Assembly: GCA_035420085.1 (NCBI GenBank)
Contig: DAOLUH010000012.1
Coordinates: forward strand, 54,271-118,270
DNA length: 64,000 bases
Origin: DSWT01 sp035420085
Lineage (GTDB): Bacteria > Chloroflexota > Anaerolineae > B4-G1 > SLSP01
Direction: 5' to 3'
Made by a program: the position numbers and the translations under genes. The notes beneath the pieces were generated by a model. That model was not told where the DNA came from. It searched no databases and saw only the letters and a list, made by a program, of their open reading frames with translations. How positions within the stretch are numbered: the stretch's first letter is position 1; the number at the start of each line of letters is the position of its first letter. Of the stretch, positions 1-7,434 are shown in pieces.

Positions 1-1
1 G

Positions 2-1855
2 AACCGCTACGTCGTCACCAGCCGCATCGTGGGCTACACGGCCGGCGCGCGCCTGGGCGCGGACTATGCCGTGACCACCGTGCGCGACTTCACCAACGAC
101 GACATCGAACGCTTCGCCCGGCACTGGAACCGCGCCGTGGAAATTGTGCTTGCTGGCGGCGCGACGGACTACGCGCTGCGCAAGGGCGAGACCGAAGCGA
201 AGAAACTGATTGAAGCGATCAAAAGCAACGCTCGCGTGCGCGAACTGGCGGTGAACCCGCTGCTGCTCACGGTGATCGCGTTGGTGCAACGCTACCGCGC
301 GCAATTGCCCGACCGCCGCGTGGAGTTGTACGAGGAAGCCCTCGAAGTGCTGCTGGTGCAGTGGGATGCAGTAAAGGGGTTAGAAGAAGCGGACATCGCT
401 GTGCTGCAAGACCTGAAACTGGACGCTGGCGACCGGCGCAGCTTGCTGGAACCGATTGCCTTGTGGTTGATGGAGCACCACGCGCGCGAAATTGAACTGG
501 ACGATCTGCGCCGTCAACTCGCGCAGCCATTTTACGGGATGCTCAAGGACTGGCGTCTGGCGGCAAAAGCGGTGGATGGTTTTATCGCCCTCATCAACGC
601 GCGCAGCGGCCTGCTCACCGAGCGCGGGCAGGGCCTCTACGCCTTCAGCCACCTCACCTTCCAAGAGCACCTGGCGGCGCGGGCGATTGCCGACCGGGCC
701 GACAACGTGTCCTACACGCTGGCGCGCCTGGGCGATTCCTGGTGGCGCGAGGTGGTGTTGCTGGAAGCTGGCTACCTGAGCACACAGGGCAAGCGCCGCG
801 CCACGGAACTGATCCGTGCGATCATGGAACACCAGCCAGAACCCGAACCCTACCACAACCTGGTGCTGGCGGCGGAGGCCGTGCGCGACGTGGGCCAGGC
901 GCGCACCGAGGGCGACCTGGCGGGCGAAATCCAGGCGCATTTGCGGAAGGCGTTCGAGACGCCGCTGAAGAAAGGCGCGGATCTGAAAATGCTAGTGCAG
1001 CGGCGGGCGGCGGCGGCGGAAGCGTTGGGCAAGATCGAAAGCGGCGGCTACGGCGCGCAGCCCGCCTTCTGGACGCTGCCTTACGGTGAGCCGGTGTGGG
1101 TGGAGATTCCGGCCGGCGAGTTCTCGATGGGAACAACAAAAGAGCAGGCCGTAGCTTTATCGAGACAATACTCTGGATGGGACTTCGATATTGAAACGCC
1201 ACAGCACAAAGTACGCTTGGAATCTTACTGGATTGCCAAAGTACCCATCACCAACGCGCAGTATCGCCTATTTGTGGAAGCCACAAGACAAAGCGCGCCG
1301 CGTCATTGGGAAAACGGCGCTGTCCCTCGCGGGCTGGAAAGCCATCCGGTGGTGAATGTGACGTGGCACGAGGCAATGGCCTACTGCCGTTGGTTGAGCG
1401 AAGTGACCGGCAAGTCGGTCACTTTACCCAGCGAAGCGGAGTGGGAAAAGGCTGCGCGAGGCGCAGTGGATAAACGCGAGTATCCATGGGGGGATACGTG
1501 GAAGGAAGGTTATTGCAATTCAAGTGAGTTGGGCGTGGGGGGTACGACACCGGTTGGCATTTTCCCGGAGGGCGCATCGCTGGATGGATGTCTGGATATG
1601 GTGGGCAACGTGTGGGAGTGGACGCGCAGTTTGTGGGGCAAAGATTGGCAGAAGCCGGATTTCAAGTATCCTTATCGGGATGAAAAGAAGCGAGAGAACC
1701 TGGAAGCGGGGGATGAAATCCTCCGGGTGTTGCGTGGGGGCTCCTTCCGCGACATTCGAGACTTCGCCCGCTGCGCCTTCCGCTACTGGAACCTCCCGAA
1801 CCTCAGGTACGACTACTTCGGTTTTCGGGTCGTGGTCTCCCTATCGCACGCGTAA
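2..1855 (+). CDS. NACHT-type STAND NTPase fused to FGE-sulfatase domain, 5'-partial, probable DGR target
   Basis: The reading frame is open from the window edge; the GTG at 29 is internal, so the gene starts upstream. The first visible residues (VVTSRIVGY) match the sensor region of NACHT NTPases, and residues to about 340 are the helical part of that module. From about residue 355 (counted from position 29) a formylglycine-generating-enzyme-like domain runs to the end, with the landmarks IPAGEFSMG, ETPQHKV, PITNAQYRLF, LPSEAEWEKAARG, YPWGD, MVGNVWEWT and LRGGSF...GFRVV. In this family the N-terminal part is an ATP-driven signalling switch and the C-type lectin-like domain is a ligand-binding module. 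The last 35 codons are rich in NNC codons and are followed by a tetraloop hairpin, as in targets of diversity-generating retroelements. An immune or conflict-system sensor role is inferred. No catalytic role of the FGE domain is claimed. Confidence 0.85.
   Translation, partial: NRYVVTSRIVGYTAGARLGADYAVTTVRDFTNDDIERFARHWNRAVEIVLAGGATDYALRKGETEAKKLIEAIKSNARVRELAVNPLLLTVIALVQRYRAQLPDRRVELYEEALEVLLVQWDAVKGLEEADIAVLQDLKLDAGDRRSLLEPIALWLMEHHAREIELDDLRRQLAQPFYGMLKDWRLAAKAVDGFIALINARSGLLTERGQGLYAFSHLTFQEHLAARAIADRADNVSYTLARLGDSWWREVVLLEAGYLSTQGKRRATELIRAIMEHQPEPEPYHNLVLAAEAVRDVGQARTEGDLAGEIQAHLRKAFETPLKKGADLKMLVQRRAAAAEALGKIESGGYGAQPAFWTLPYGEPVWVEIPAGEFSMGTTKEQAVALSRQYSGWDFDIETPQHKVRLESYWIAKVPITNAQYRLFVEATRQSAPRHWENGAVPRGLESHPVVNVTWHEAMAYCRWLSEVTGKSVTLPSEAEWEKAARGAVDKREYPWGDTWKEGYCNSSELGVGGTTPVGIFPEGASLDGCLDMVGNVWEWTRSLWGKDWQKPDFKYPYRDEKKRENLEAGDEILRVLRGGSFRDIRDFARCAFRYWNLPNLRYDYFGFRVVVSLSHA
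1739..1837 (+). other. Candidate DGR variable region (VR) at the gene's 3' end
   Basis: The codons between GGSF and GFRVV include 13 of NNC form (gac, gac, ttc, ttc, tac, aac, ctc, aac, ctc, tac, gac, tac, ttc), plus att and tgg. They are interspersed with fixed R, ARCA, P and R residues. This is what adenine-directed mutagenesis of AAC codons in a template repeat produces, and it is the usual VR position in C-type lectin-fold DGR targets. No template repeat or reverse transcriptase lies in this window. Confidence 0.5.
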
Positions 1856-1861
1856 GCGTGC
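1846..1861 (+). other. Tetraloop hairpin just after the candidate VR
   Basis: A perfect 6-bp inverted repeat, GCACGC and GCGTGC, encloses the loop GTAA, which contains the stop codon of the NACHT-FGE gene. Known DGR targets carry a short GC-rich stem with a 4-nt loop shortly downstream of the VR, needed for efficient retrohoming. There is no T-run, so it does not look like a terminator. Confidence 0.5.
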
Positions 1862-1862
1862 C

Positions 1863-1900
1863 TTCTTTGTCCTTTGGTCCTTTGGCCTTTGTATCTTTGG
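1863..1900. repeat. Short tandem array, CCTTTGG-type units
   Basis: Imperfect 7-8 bp units (CTTTGTC, CTTTGGTC, CTTTGGC, CTTTGTA, CTTTGG) stand in tandem just after the hairpin. They belong to the short tandem array class found throughout the window. Confidence 0.6.
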
Positions 1901-1997
1901 AATAACCTGGATAAGCGAGAATGTGCGCCAAACGTCAGGTCGTAGCAGGCCGAAGGTCCCCTCCGCGCGAAGCGCGTCGAATTTTCTGGATTTTTTG

Positions 1998-2022
1998 TAG
2001 GGCGATTTGCCAAATCGCCCTA
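1998..2022. repeat. Palindromic repeat, GCGATTTG family
   Basis: Perfect inverted repeat with arms TAGGGCGATTT and AAATCGCCCTA around a two-base centre. It is followed at 2032-2043 by a second small palindrome, GGGCTGAAGCCC. Related palindromes occur at 2979, 37106 and 40852. Confidence 0.7.
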
Positions 2023-2113
2023 TGCGTCCCAGGGCTGAAGCCCAGGGCCGAAAGAGCAAAGCCTCTTCGAGGCTGCGGCGCTCAACGCCACCGCCCCCCG
2101 TCCCATCGCTTAC

Positions 2114-2133
2114 CGCCCCCGTCTCGGGGGCGG
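2114..2133. repeat. Palindromic repeat, GCCCCCGTCTCGGGGGC family
   Basis: A GC-rich hairpin with arms CGCCCCCG and CGGGGGCG. Near-identical copies lie at 17361-17379 and, in opposite orientation, at 57345-57364. All three have a conserved CGCT(C/T)AC flank on the same side. Confidence 0.7.
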
Positions 2134-2134
2134 G

Positions 2135-2207
2135 TTTAGCGTGAAATCTCGCAGTGCATATAGCCGCAATACTCGCTCAGGGCCAAAAGGGCGAAGCCGC
2201 TGCGCGG
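2135..2207. repeat. Direct repeat copy 1 flanking the small toxin-like module
   Basis: About 70 bp starting TTTAGCGTGAAATCTCGCAG and ending GAAGCCGCTGCGCGG, close to 80% identical by eye to 3030-3100. The two copies bracket the 2294-2973 gene pair in the same orientation. Confidence 0.7.
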
Positions 2208-2257
2208 GTAGGTCAGGAAGAATTGAAGAACCCTTTCCATCGCGCTGTGCTGGAATA

Positions 2258-2266
2258 TGCTATAAT
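2258..2266 (+). promoter_or_regulatory. Extended -10 promoter
   Basis: TGCTATAAT forms an extended -10 element about 28 bases upstream of the first start codon of the small gene at 2294. No good -35 hexamer is visible. The bases after it (AGAGGTAG) resemble those after the promoter at 37096. Confidence 0.45.
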
Positions 2267-2293
2267 AGAGGTAGATGAGGTCTGACATAAGGT

Positions 2294-2597
2294 GTGACGA
2301 CGATGAAAGAGCACGCTTCCTGGCCGATTTTTGTCCAAGACCGTGGCGGACGCTCGATATATCTGACGCAAGAACGGTGGGCGCACGCTCTGGATCATCC
2401 TGGAATGGATGAAGACCTGCTGGATTGTGTCATGGTCACACTCAACAAGGGACAACGCCAGCAAGTACATTTATGCGTGCGGTAACTTGCCTGCGCCTTA
2501 CACTGATATGGTTGTGGTGGTGAAATTTGGTCAGCAAGGTGCGCCGCCCAGAGCCAACAACTTTGTCTTGACAGCGTATTTGGTTGAAAGATGGTGA
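2294..2597 (+). pseudogene. Frameshifted small toxin-like protein (BECR/PBECR-type nuclease family, probable)
   Basis: Frame 2 (GTG 2294 or ATG 2303) encodes an N-terminal half with DRGGRSIYLTQERW and ALDHPGM up to about 2460. The matching C-terminal half (KYIYACGNLPAPY, VVVVVKFG-like, NNFVLTAYLVE) continues in frame 3 to 2597. One single-base shift near 2455-2465 restores a protein of about 100 residues. The pattern (early DR..IYLT..RW..I..HP, late N.FVLTAY) resembles small nuclease-like toxins that sit upstream of DUF2283 proteins in Chloroflexota and cyanobacteria. It overlaps no other gene and precedes DUF2283 directly. It may be decayed, programmed to frameshift, or affected by a sequencing error. 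Confidence 0.6.
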
Positions 2598-2601
2598 AAC
2601 G

Positions 2602-2973
2602 ATGAAGGCAATTCATTATGACACAGAAGGGGATATTCTTTCGGTCACGTTTGCTGAAAGCGCAGGGCAACCACACGCCGGAGTTGAACTCACAGACAAC
2701 ATCGTCTTGTACTACAATCCCAAAACACAACAACCACTCAAGCTCATTATTGTCAGTTATCAAGCGATGGTACAGGCCAGTGCGCATACGCCACTCGCTT
2801 TGGATACATTATCGCGCGCGCCAGCGTCGGTGCAAGCTATGGCACTCTCGTTGCTTCGCCGCGCTCCGCTGACAGCATTCTTTCAGATGGTCGAGCAGCC
2901 TGAATCCGCGTCATTCGCCAGCCGTCTACGGGAGATTTTTGCGCCGGCTGCATTACAGATGGCGTCTACGTGA
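2602..2973 (+). CDS. DUF2283 family protein
   Basis: A 123-residue protein starting at ATG 2602; a TTG six codons upstream is less likely. Residues 1-60 match DUF2283: MKAIHYDTEGDILSV, then a short strand-turn-strand with TDNIVLYYN. DUF2283 proteins usually accompany small toxin-like genes and are treated as antitoxin-like, though the function is not proven. The C-terminal 60 residues are helical and not recognised. It directly follows the broken toxin-like gene, so it may be an orphan antitoxin. Confidence 0.75.
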   Translation: MKAIHYDTEGDILSVTFAESAGQPHAGVELTDNIVLYYNPKTQQPLKLIIVSYQAMVQASAHTPLALDTLSRAPASVQAMALSLLRRAPLTAFFQMVEQPESASFASRLREIFAPAALQMAST

Positions 2974-2978
2974 GTCGT

Positions 2979-2994
2979 GCGATTTGGGAATCGC
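2979..2994. repeat. Palindromic repeat, GCGATTTG family
   Basis: GCGATTTGGGAATCGC followed by GGCTACT, matching the copy at 40852-40869, which carries the same GGCTACT tail. It lies 5 bases after the DUF2283 stop codon. Confidence 0.65.
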
Positions 2995-3029
2995 GGCTAC
3001 TGTTTCAATTCCTTTAGCGTGAATCGTTT

Positions 3030-3100
3030 TTTAGCGTGAATCTCGCAGTCCATTTAGCCGCAATACTCGCCCATGCCAAAAGAGCAAAGCCGCTGCGCGG
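3030..3100. repeat. Direct repeat copy 2 flanking the toxin-like module
   Basis: Matches 2135-2207 (TTTAGCGTGAATCTCGCAG to GCCGCTGCGCGG). A partial third copy of the first 13 bases precedes it at 3013. Confidence 0.7.
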
Positions 3101-3195
3101 CTGGCGTGTTAGCCCCGGAGGGGCTTTGCCCTTTTCGCCCGTTGCTTTAGCTGCGGGCGGCAAGTGCTGATGAACTTTTCGGGAGCAGGTTCAGC

Positions 3196-3358
3196 CGTCC
3201 CTACGGGACGGGAAGAAAGGCGCACCTTGCCCCCGGCGCTCAAGCGCCGGGCAACATTCAGATGGTCCCTACGGGACAATCCTCTGCGTCCCGTAGGGAC
3301 GCTTGATAGTCGGCAGGCGCTTGAGCGCCTGCTTAACATTCGTGGAAGTATAACTTCC
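3196..3358. repeat. Block of alternating palindromes
   Basis: Palindromes in order: CGTCCCTACGGGACG (3196), CCCGGCGCTCAAGCGCCGGG (3232), GTCCCTACGGGAC (3265), GCGTCCCGTAGGGACGC (3286), GCAGGCGCTTGAGCGCCTGC (3313) and GGAAGTATAACTTCC (3344). Two motif types, GTCCCTACGGGAC and GGCGCTNNAGCGCC, alternate. The last hairpins could also end transcripts of the leftward kinase gene. There is no coding potential from 2974 to 3372. Confidence 0.7.
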
Positions 3359-3372
3359 CGAAAGTGAAATGT

Positions 3373-4815
3373 TTACCCCTTCGCCAATGCAATCGTGAAC
3401 GCGCTGCCTCTGCCCAGGTCGCTTTCCACGGTGATCGTCCCCTGCTGGCTCTCGGTGAGCGCGCGGGCGATGGAGAGGCCCAGGCCGAAGCCGGGCGTCG
3501 AGCGGGAGGCGTCGCCGCGGTGAAAGCGGTCGAAGAGGCGCTGCTGCATCTCCGGCGACATGCCCGGCCCGTCATCCTGGACGCGCACGTTGGCCTGTTG
3601 GTCGTGATCCTCAACGACGACGTGGATGGCGCCTTTCCCGTGCTTGATGGCGTTATCCAGCAGGATTAGCAGCACTTGCTTGAGCGCGTCCTCGTTGGCC
3701 TGCACGGTCAGAGCGCCATCGTTTGTGCAGATGATGTCGCGTTCGGGAGCCAGTAGACGGGCCTGACGGCATACGTCGTCCACGAGCGGCTCCAGCGGGA
3801 CCGGCGCAAGGTCAAGTTTGCGCCCGGCGTCGGCGCGGGCCAGGATCAACAAGTCGGTCACGAGGCGACTCAGGCGCTCGCTCTCGCCGATGAGATCGTT
3901 GAGGATGTCCTCTTGTTCGTCGCGGGGGAGCGGCGGCTTGCGCTGGAGCAGGGTGAGGTTGCCGCGGATCGTCGTGAGCGGCGTGCGCAGTTCGTGGGAG
4001 ACGTCGGCGACGAAGTCACGCTGCACCTGGAGCGCGCGGGCGACGCGCTGGTAGGCATCTTGCAGGTGTCCGAGCATGGTGTTGAACGTGGTCGCCAGAC
4101 GGCCCAATTCGTCGTTGGGGCCTTTGTGTTCGACCCTGGAAGAAAAATCGCGCGATGCGCCGATCTCGCGCGCGGTTTCCGTGATGCGCTGAATGGGCCG
4201 CAGCGTGACGCCGGAGAGCGTCCAGCCGATGCCAAACGCGATGAGGGTGGTGAGCGCGCTGCCCGCGAGTAACGTGATGCCCAGAGAACGCAAGGAGCGG
4301 TCGCGGTCGGCCAGCGAGCGGGCGATTTGGACAACGCCGACGAATTGGTTGTTGACCATCACGGGCTGATTGTAGATGAACAGGCGGCCTTCTTCATCAT
4401 GGGCGAATTCTTCCCAAACTTCACCGTTCTTAAGATGACTGAGTCCTTCTTGACTGAGCGGAAGTTCTAGCGCCTCATCATTTGACGACAGCGCCAGGGC
4501 GTTACCTTCGGCGTCGCGGATGTGGATCACGTCGCGGGGGCGGCGTTCTCTGACCAGGGGCTGCAAAACGTTGCGCGCCCTTTCCCCTTCGGGGCCTTCC
4601 CTTTGGATTATCCAGGGGAACGGCATTGGCCAACCAAAGTCGTTCTGGGCGCGGGCGATGCCGCTGGCCATCGGTTCGACGGACTTCGCCAGGTCGTTTC
4701 TGACCATATTGAGCGTGTACTGTGACTGCGCAGCATACAGCACGGCGCTGAAGATCATCAGCGTGAGCGCGAGGATAAGACTGTAGAGCAGCGTCAGGCG
4801 CAGTCGGATGGACAT
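3373..4815 (-). CDS. Sensor histidine kinase (two-component, HAMP/HisKA/HATPase)
   Basis: A 480-residue membrane kinase. TM1 is at about 8-28, an extracytoplasmic sensor at 30-175, TM2 at 178-200 and HAMP at 200-255. HisKA has phosphoacceptor H274 in DVSHELRTPL. The ATPase has an N box around DNAIKHG (387), G1 DDGPGM (414) and G2 GFGLGLS (442). It should autophosphorylate on H274 and pass phosphate to the regulator encoded four bases upstream. The MacAB-like export operon diverges from this pair, so surface stress or peptide sensing is plausible but inferred. Length and domain order are typical and nothing is missing. Confidence 0.93.
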   Translation of the reverse strand: MSIRLRLTLLYSLILALTLMIFSAVLYAAQSQYTLNMVRNDLAKSVEPMASGIARAQNDFGWPMPFPWIIQREGPEGERARNVLQPLVRERRPRDVIHIRDAEGNALALSSNDEALELPLSQEGLSHLKNGEVWEEFAHDEEGRLFIYNQPVMVNNQFVGVVQIARSLADRDRSLRSLGITLLAGSALTTLIAFGIGWTLSGVTLRPIQRITETAREIGASRDFSSRVEHKGPNDELGRLATTFNTMLGHLQDAYQRVARALQVQRDFVADVSHELRTPLTTIRGNLTLLQRKPPLPRDEQEDILNDLIGESERLSRLVTDLLILARADAGRKLDLAPVPLEPLVDDVCRQARLLAPERDIICTNDGALTVQANEDALKQVLLILLDNAIKHGKGAIHVVVEDHDQQANVRVQDDGPGMSPEMQQRLFDRFHRGDASRSTPGFGLGLSIARALTESQQGTITVESDLGRGSAFTIALAKG

Positions 4816-4819
4816 AGGC

Positions 4820-5497
4820 TTATTCTCCCTCCCGCAGTACGTACCCGACGCCGCGGACGGTTTGGATGAGGCGCGGCTCGCCTTCGGCCTCGGTCTTTTT
4901 CCTCAGATAGCCGATGTAGACTTCCAGCACGTTGTCATCCCCCACAAAATCGTAGCCCCAGACCTGGGTGAGGATTTGTCGTCGCTCCAAGACTTGTTGG
5001 GGGTGGCGCATGAAAATGCCAAGCAGGTCGAACTCGGTGGGGGTGAGGGTAAAGACACGGTCGCCGCGCCGTACTTCACGTGCGGCGGTATCCATCGTGA
5101 GGTCGGCGAACGTGAGTACGGTCTGGTTCCCTTTTCCTGTGCGCCGCAACAGCGCGCGGATGCGCGCCACCAGTTCCGTCGAGGCGAAGGGTTTGATGAG
5201 GTAATCGTCGGCGCCCCTTTCGAGGCCCTCCACGCGATTCTGTACCGCGTCCCGCGCCGTCAACATCAGGATCGGCGTTTCGTTCTGCTCGGTGCGCAAC
5301 GCTTCGAGGACGCCGATCCCATCCAGTTTGGGAAGCATCCAGTCGAGAATAATGACATCGGGACGCTCGGCGTACACCTTATCCAATGCCGCCTCGCCGT
5401 CCACGGCGGTCACGGCATCGAATCCTTCGTAAATCAGCGTCCGCTCCAGCATCTTGAGCAGCTTCACATCGTCATCAACAATCAATACTTTGTCCAT
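4820..5497 (-). CDS. OmpR/PhoB-family response regulator
   Basis: 225 residues. The receiver domain is at 1-115 with acidic pocket D8-D10, phosphoacceptor D52 (ILDWMLP), T in MLTARD and K in LIKPF. The C-terminal winged helix at 130-225 has the usual LTPTEFDLL and RGVGYVLR motifs. It is the first gene of a leftward operon with the kinase that starts 4 bases after its stop. It binds DNA as a phosphorylated dimer. Its own upstream region and that of the divergent export operon (5498-5787) are the obvious candidate targets. Confidence 0.95.
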   Translation of the reverse strand: MDKVLIVDDDVKLLKMLERTLIYEGFDAVTAVDGEAALDKVYAERPDVIILDWMLPKLDGIGVLEALRTEQNETPILMLTARDAVQNRVEGLERGADDYLIKPFASTELVARIRALLRRTGKGNQTVLTFADLTMDTAAREVRRGDRVFTLTPTEFDLLGIFMRHPQQVLERRQILTQVWGYDFVGDDNVLEVYIGYLRKKTEAEGEPRLIQTVRGVGYVLREGE

Positions 5498-5512
5498 AAC
5501 ATCCTCTATTGG

Positions 5513-5583
5513 GTAGACAGTAGACGGTAGACAGTAGACAAGGGGGAAAATCCCCGTCTACCGTCTACTGTTTACCGTCTACT
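5513..5583. repeat. Inverted heptamer array, TAGACRG units
   Basis: Four TAGACAG/TAGACGG units are followed by a small GGGGA...TCCCC centre and then four reverse-complement units (CCGTCTA, CTGTCTA type). The whole can fold as a long hairpin. It lies between the divergent regulator and adaptor genes. A related array is at 29147-29211. Confidence 0.85.
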
Positions 5584-5738
5584 TTCATTATACTCTTATA
5601 TCTGAGAGCTTCCTGGGAAGCGCCTGAGAATTGGCTGAGAATCTCGCGGCTTTTCTCAGGAAACTCTAAGCCATTTCTTGGGCTGTTCACAGATGGACCT
5701 GCTAAACTACAAACTGGAACTCGCAGGAGTCGGCTACC

Positions 5739-5767
5739 TTGACTGAAAACTGACGACTCCATACCTA
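5739..5767 (+). promoter_or_regulatory. Possible sigma-70 promoter for the export operon
   Basis: TTGACT, 17 bases, TACCTA. The -10 is poor, but position and spacing fit the gene at 5788, and an AGGAGG sequence lies between. Confidence 0.3.
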
Positions 5768-5787
5768 ATTTTTCAGGAGGAGACTGC

Positions 5788-7419
5788 ATGTTGAAGAAGA
5801 AGTGGTTGTTGTGGATCGTTCCGTTGGTTGTGGCGCTGGTCGTGGGAGGGTATTTCGCCTACCAGACCTGGTTTGCGCCCAAAGCAGCAGCGCAGACAGA
5901 GACTACAGTACAGACAGGAACCGTGACGACCGGCGACATCTCGATCACGGCAGCCGGATCGGGGCAGTTGGTGGCCTCCGCAGAGGTGAACCTGACGTTC
6001 GGCACCACTGGCGTGTTGAAGGAACTGCTCGTGAATGTGGGCGATGAGGTGAAGGCCGGCGCTGTGTTGGGGCGCGTGGACGACGCGAGCGCGCGTCAGA
6101 CTGTCGCCGCGGCTGAGTTGCAGGTGCTGCAGGCCGAACAAGCTTTGGCGGTGGCGCAGGCCAAGGCTGAACTGGCGGCGGCGCAGGCGCAGGCTGATCT
6201 GGATACCGCGCAGAGTGCGCTGGACGACTTGCTCAATTGGGAGCCGGACGAGGACGAAATCGCCCTGGCCAAAGCGAGTTTGGTCAGCGCCCAGACCTCT
6301 TACAACAATACGGTGGCGAAGGCCGGCGTGGATCAGACGATCTCCGCGCGGGTTAGTCTGGAACAGGCGATTGAAAACCTGACCAATGCGCAGGAAAACT
6401 ACGCTTCGGCCATGAGTCCAGACCGTGACTGGGAGAAAGACATCGAAACGACCCGCACAAACGCAGCGAACGCCGTCTACAAAGCGCAGCAAAGTCTTGA
6501 AGTCGCCCAGGCCAATTACAAACTGAGCACCATCAGCAGTACCGCCGCCGATATTCAGAACGCCAAGGCGCAATTGCTGAACGCCCAGAATGCGCTAGAG
6601 GAAGTGCAGACACCGCCCGATGATGCCGCGATCACGGCGGCGCAGATCAACGTCCAGCAGAAGGCCCTGGCCCTGGAGCAGGCGAAGCTGGCCCTGGCCG
6701 ATGTGGGGAATGGGGAATCCGCCGCTACCCACGAGGCTGAACTAACGCTGGAACAGGCCCGCATCAACCTCGCCAAAGCGCAAGAAGCGTTGGCCGGCGC
6801 CACGTTGGTCGCGCCGTTCGATGGCACGGTGACGGCGATCAATTGCACCGTGGGCGTCACGTGTAATGGCGCGGCGATAGTCCTGGCGAATCTTGGTGCA
6901 CCGGTGGTTGAATTCTGGATCGAAGAGGCTGATATGAGCAGCGCGGCGGTTGGCAATCCGGTGCGCATCATCTTTGAGGCGTTGCCGGATTACGAATATG
7001 ACGGCAAAATTTATCAAGTTGACCCGGTTCTGACGACCGTGGGGGGCACCGCCGCGGTGCAGCTTTGGGCGACGATTGACACAGCGGCCTACCCGGTGAA
7101 GCTGCTCGGCAATATGAACGCTGATGTCGAAGTTGTGGCGGGTGAGGCGCTCAATGCCATACTCGTCCCGGTGCAGGCACTGCGCGATTTGGGCAACGGC
7201 CAGTATGCAGTCTTCGTGGTGAAATCTGACGGTGAGTTAGAGATGCGTACCGTGGAAATCGGCCTGATGGATTACGTCAATGCCGAGGTCAAGTCTGGCC
7301 TGGCGAGCGGCGAGGTGGTGACTTTGGCGGATAACACTTCATCGAGCACGACGATTCAGTCGAATATCAACACCCAACAGCAGTTTGATGGGCCGCCCGG
7401 CGGCTTCTTCATGCCATAG
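5788..7419 (+). CDS. HlyD/MacA-family periplasmic adaptor subunit
   Basis: A 543-residue membrane-fusion protein. The N-terminal signal anchor is residues 2-27. A lipoyl/barrel-sandwich half follows (about 45-105, VNVGDEVKAGAVLGRVD). A long Ala/Gln-rich coiled-coil hairpin occupies about 110-340 with an acidic insert near 145. The second lipoyl half (ATLVAPFDGTV) and beta-barrel domains run to the end. Such adaptors couple an inner-membrane ABC exporter to extrusion. A good AGGAGG precedes the ATG. It is first of an apparent operon: adaptor, ATPase, FtsX-like permease, two lipoproteins. The coiled coil is longer than in typical MacA. Confidence 0.93.
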   Translation: MLKKKWLLWIVPLVVALVVGGYFAYQTWFAPKAAAQTETTVQTGTVTTGDISITAAGSGQLVASAEVNLTFGTTGVLKELLVNVGDEVKAGAVLGRVDDASARQTVAAAELQVLQAEQALAVAQAKAELAAAQAQADLDTAQSALDDLLNWEPDEDEIALAKASLVSAQTSYNNTVAKAGVDQTISARVSLEQAIENLTNAQENYASAMSPDRDWEKDIETTRTNAANAVYKAQQSLEVAQANYKLSTISSTAADIQNAKAQLLNAQNALEEVQTPPDDAAITAAQINVQQKALALEQAKLALADVGNGESAATHEAELTLEQARINLAKAQEALAGATLVAPFDGTVTAINCTVGVTCNGAAIVLANLGAPVVEFWIEEADMSSAAVGNPVRIIFEALPDYEYDGKIYQVDPVLTTVGGTAAVQLWATIDTAAYPVKLLGNMNADVEVVAGEALNAILVPVQALRDLGNGQYAVFVVKSDGELEMRTVEIGLMDYVNAEVKSGLASGEVVTLADNTSSSTTIQSNINTQQQFDGPPGGFFMP

Positions 7420-7434
7420 CTATGGAGGCGCTGA

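Noticed and set aside
1100..1855. Functional sulfatase-activating (formylglycine-generating) enzyme
   Set aside because: The domain has the FGE fold but is fused to a NACHT module and no catalytic cysteine pair was evident. The fold is widely used as a binding module.
1..3400. Template repeat or reverse transcriptase next to the candidate VR
   Set aside because: I looked for a second copy of the GGSF...GFRVV coding sequence and for reverse transcriptase motifs in the window and saw neither, so the DGR call rests on the VR and hairpin alone.
5513..5583. CRISPR-like repeat array
   Set aside because: The unit is 7 bases with no spacers, and the second half is the inverse of the first. No cas genes are in the window.
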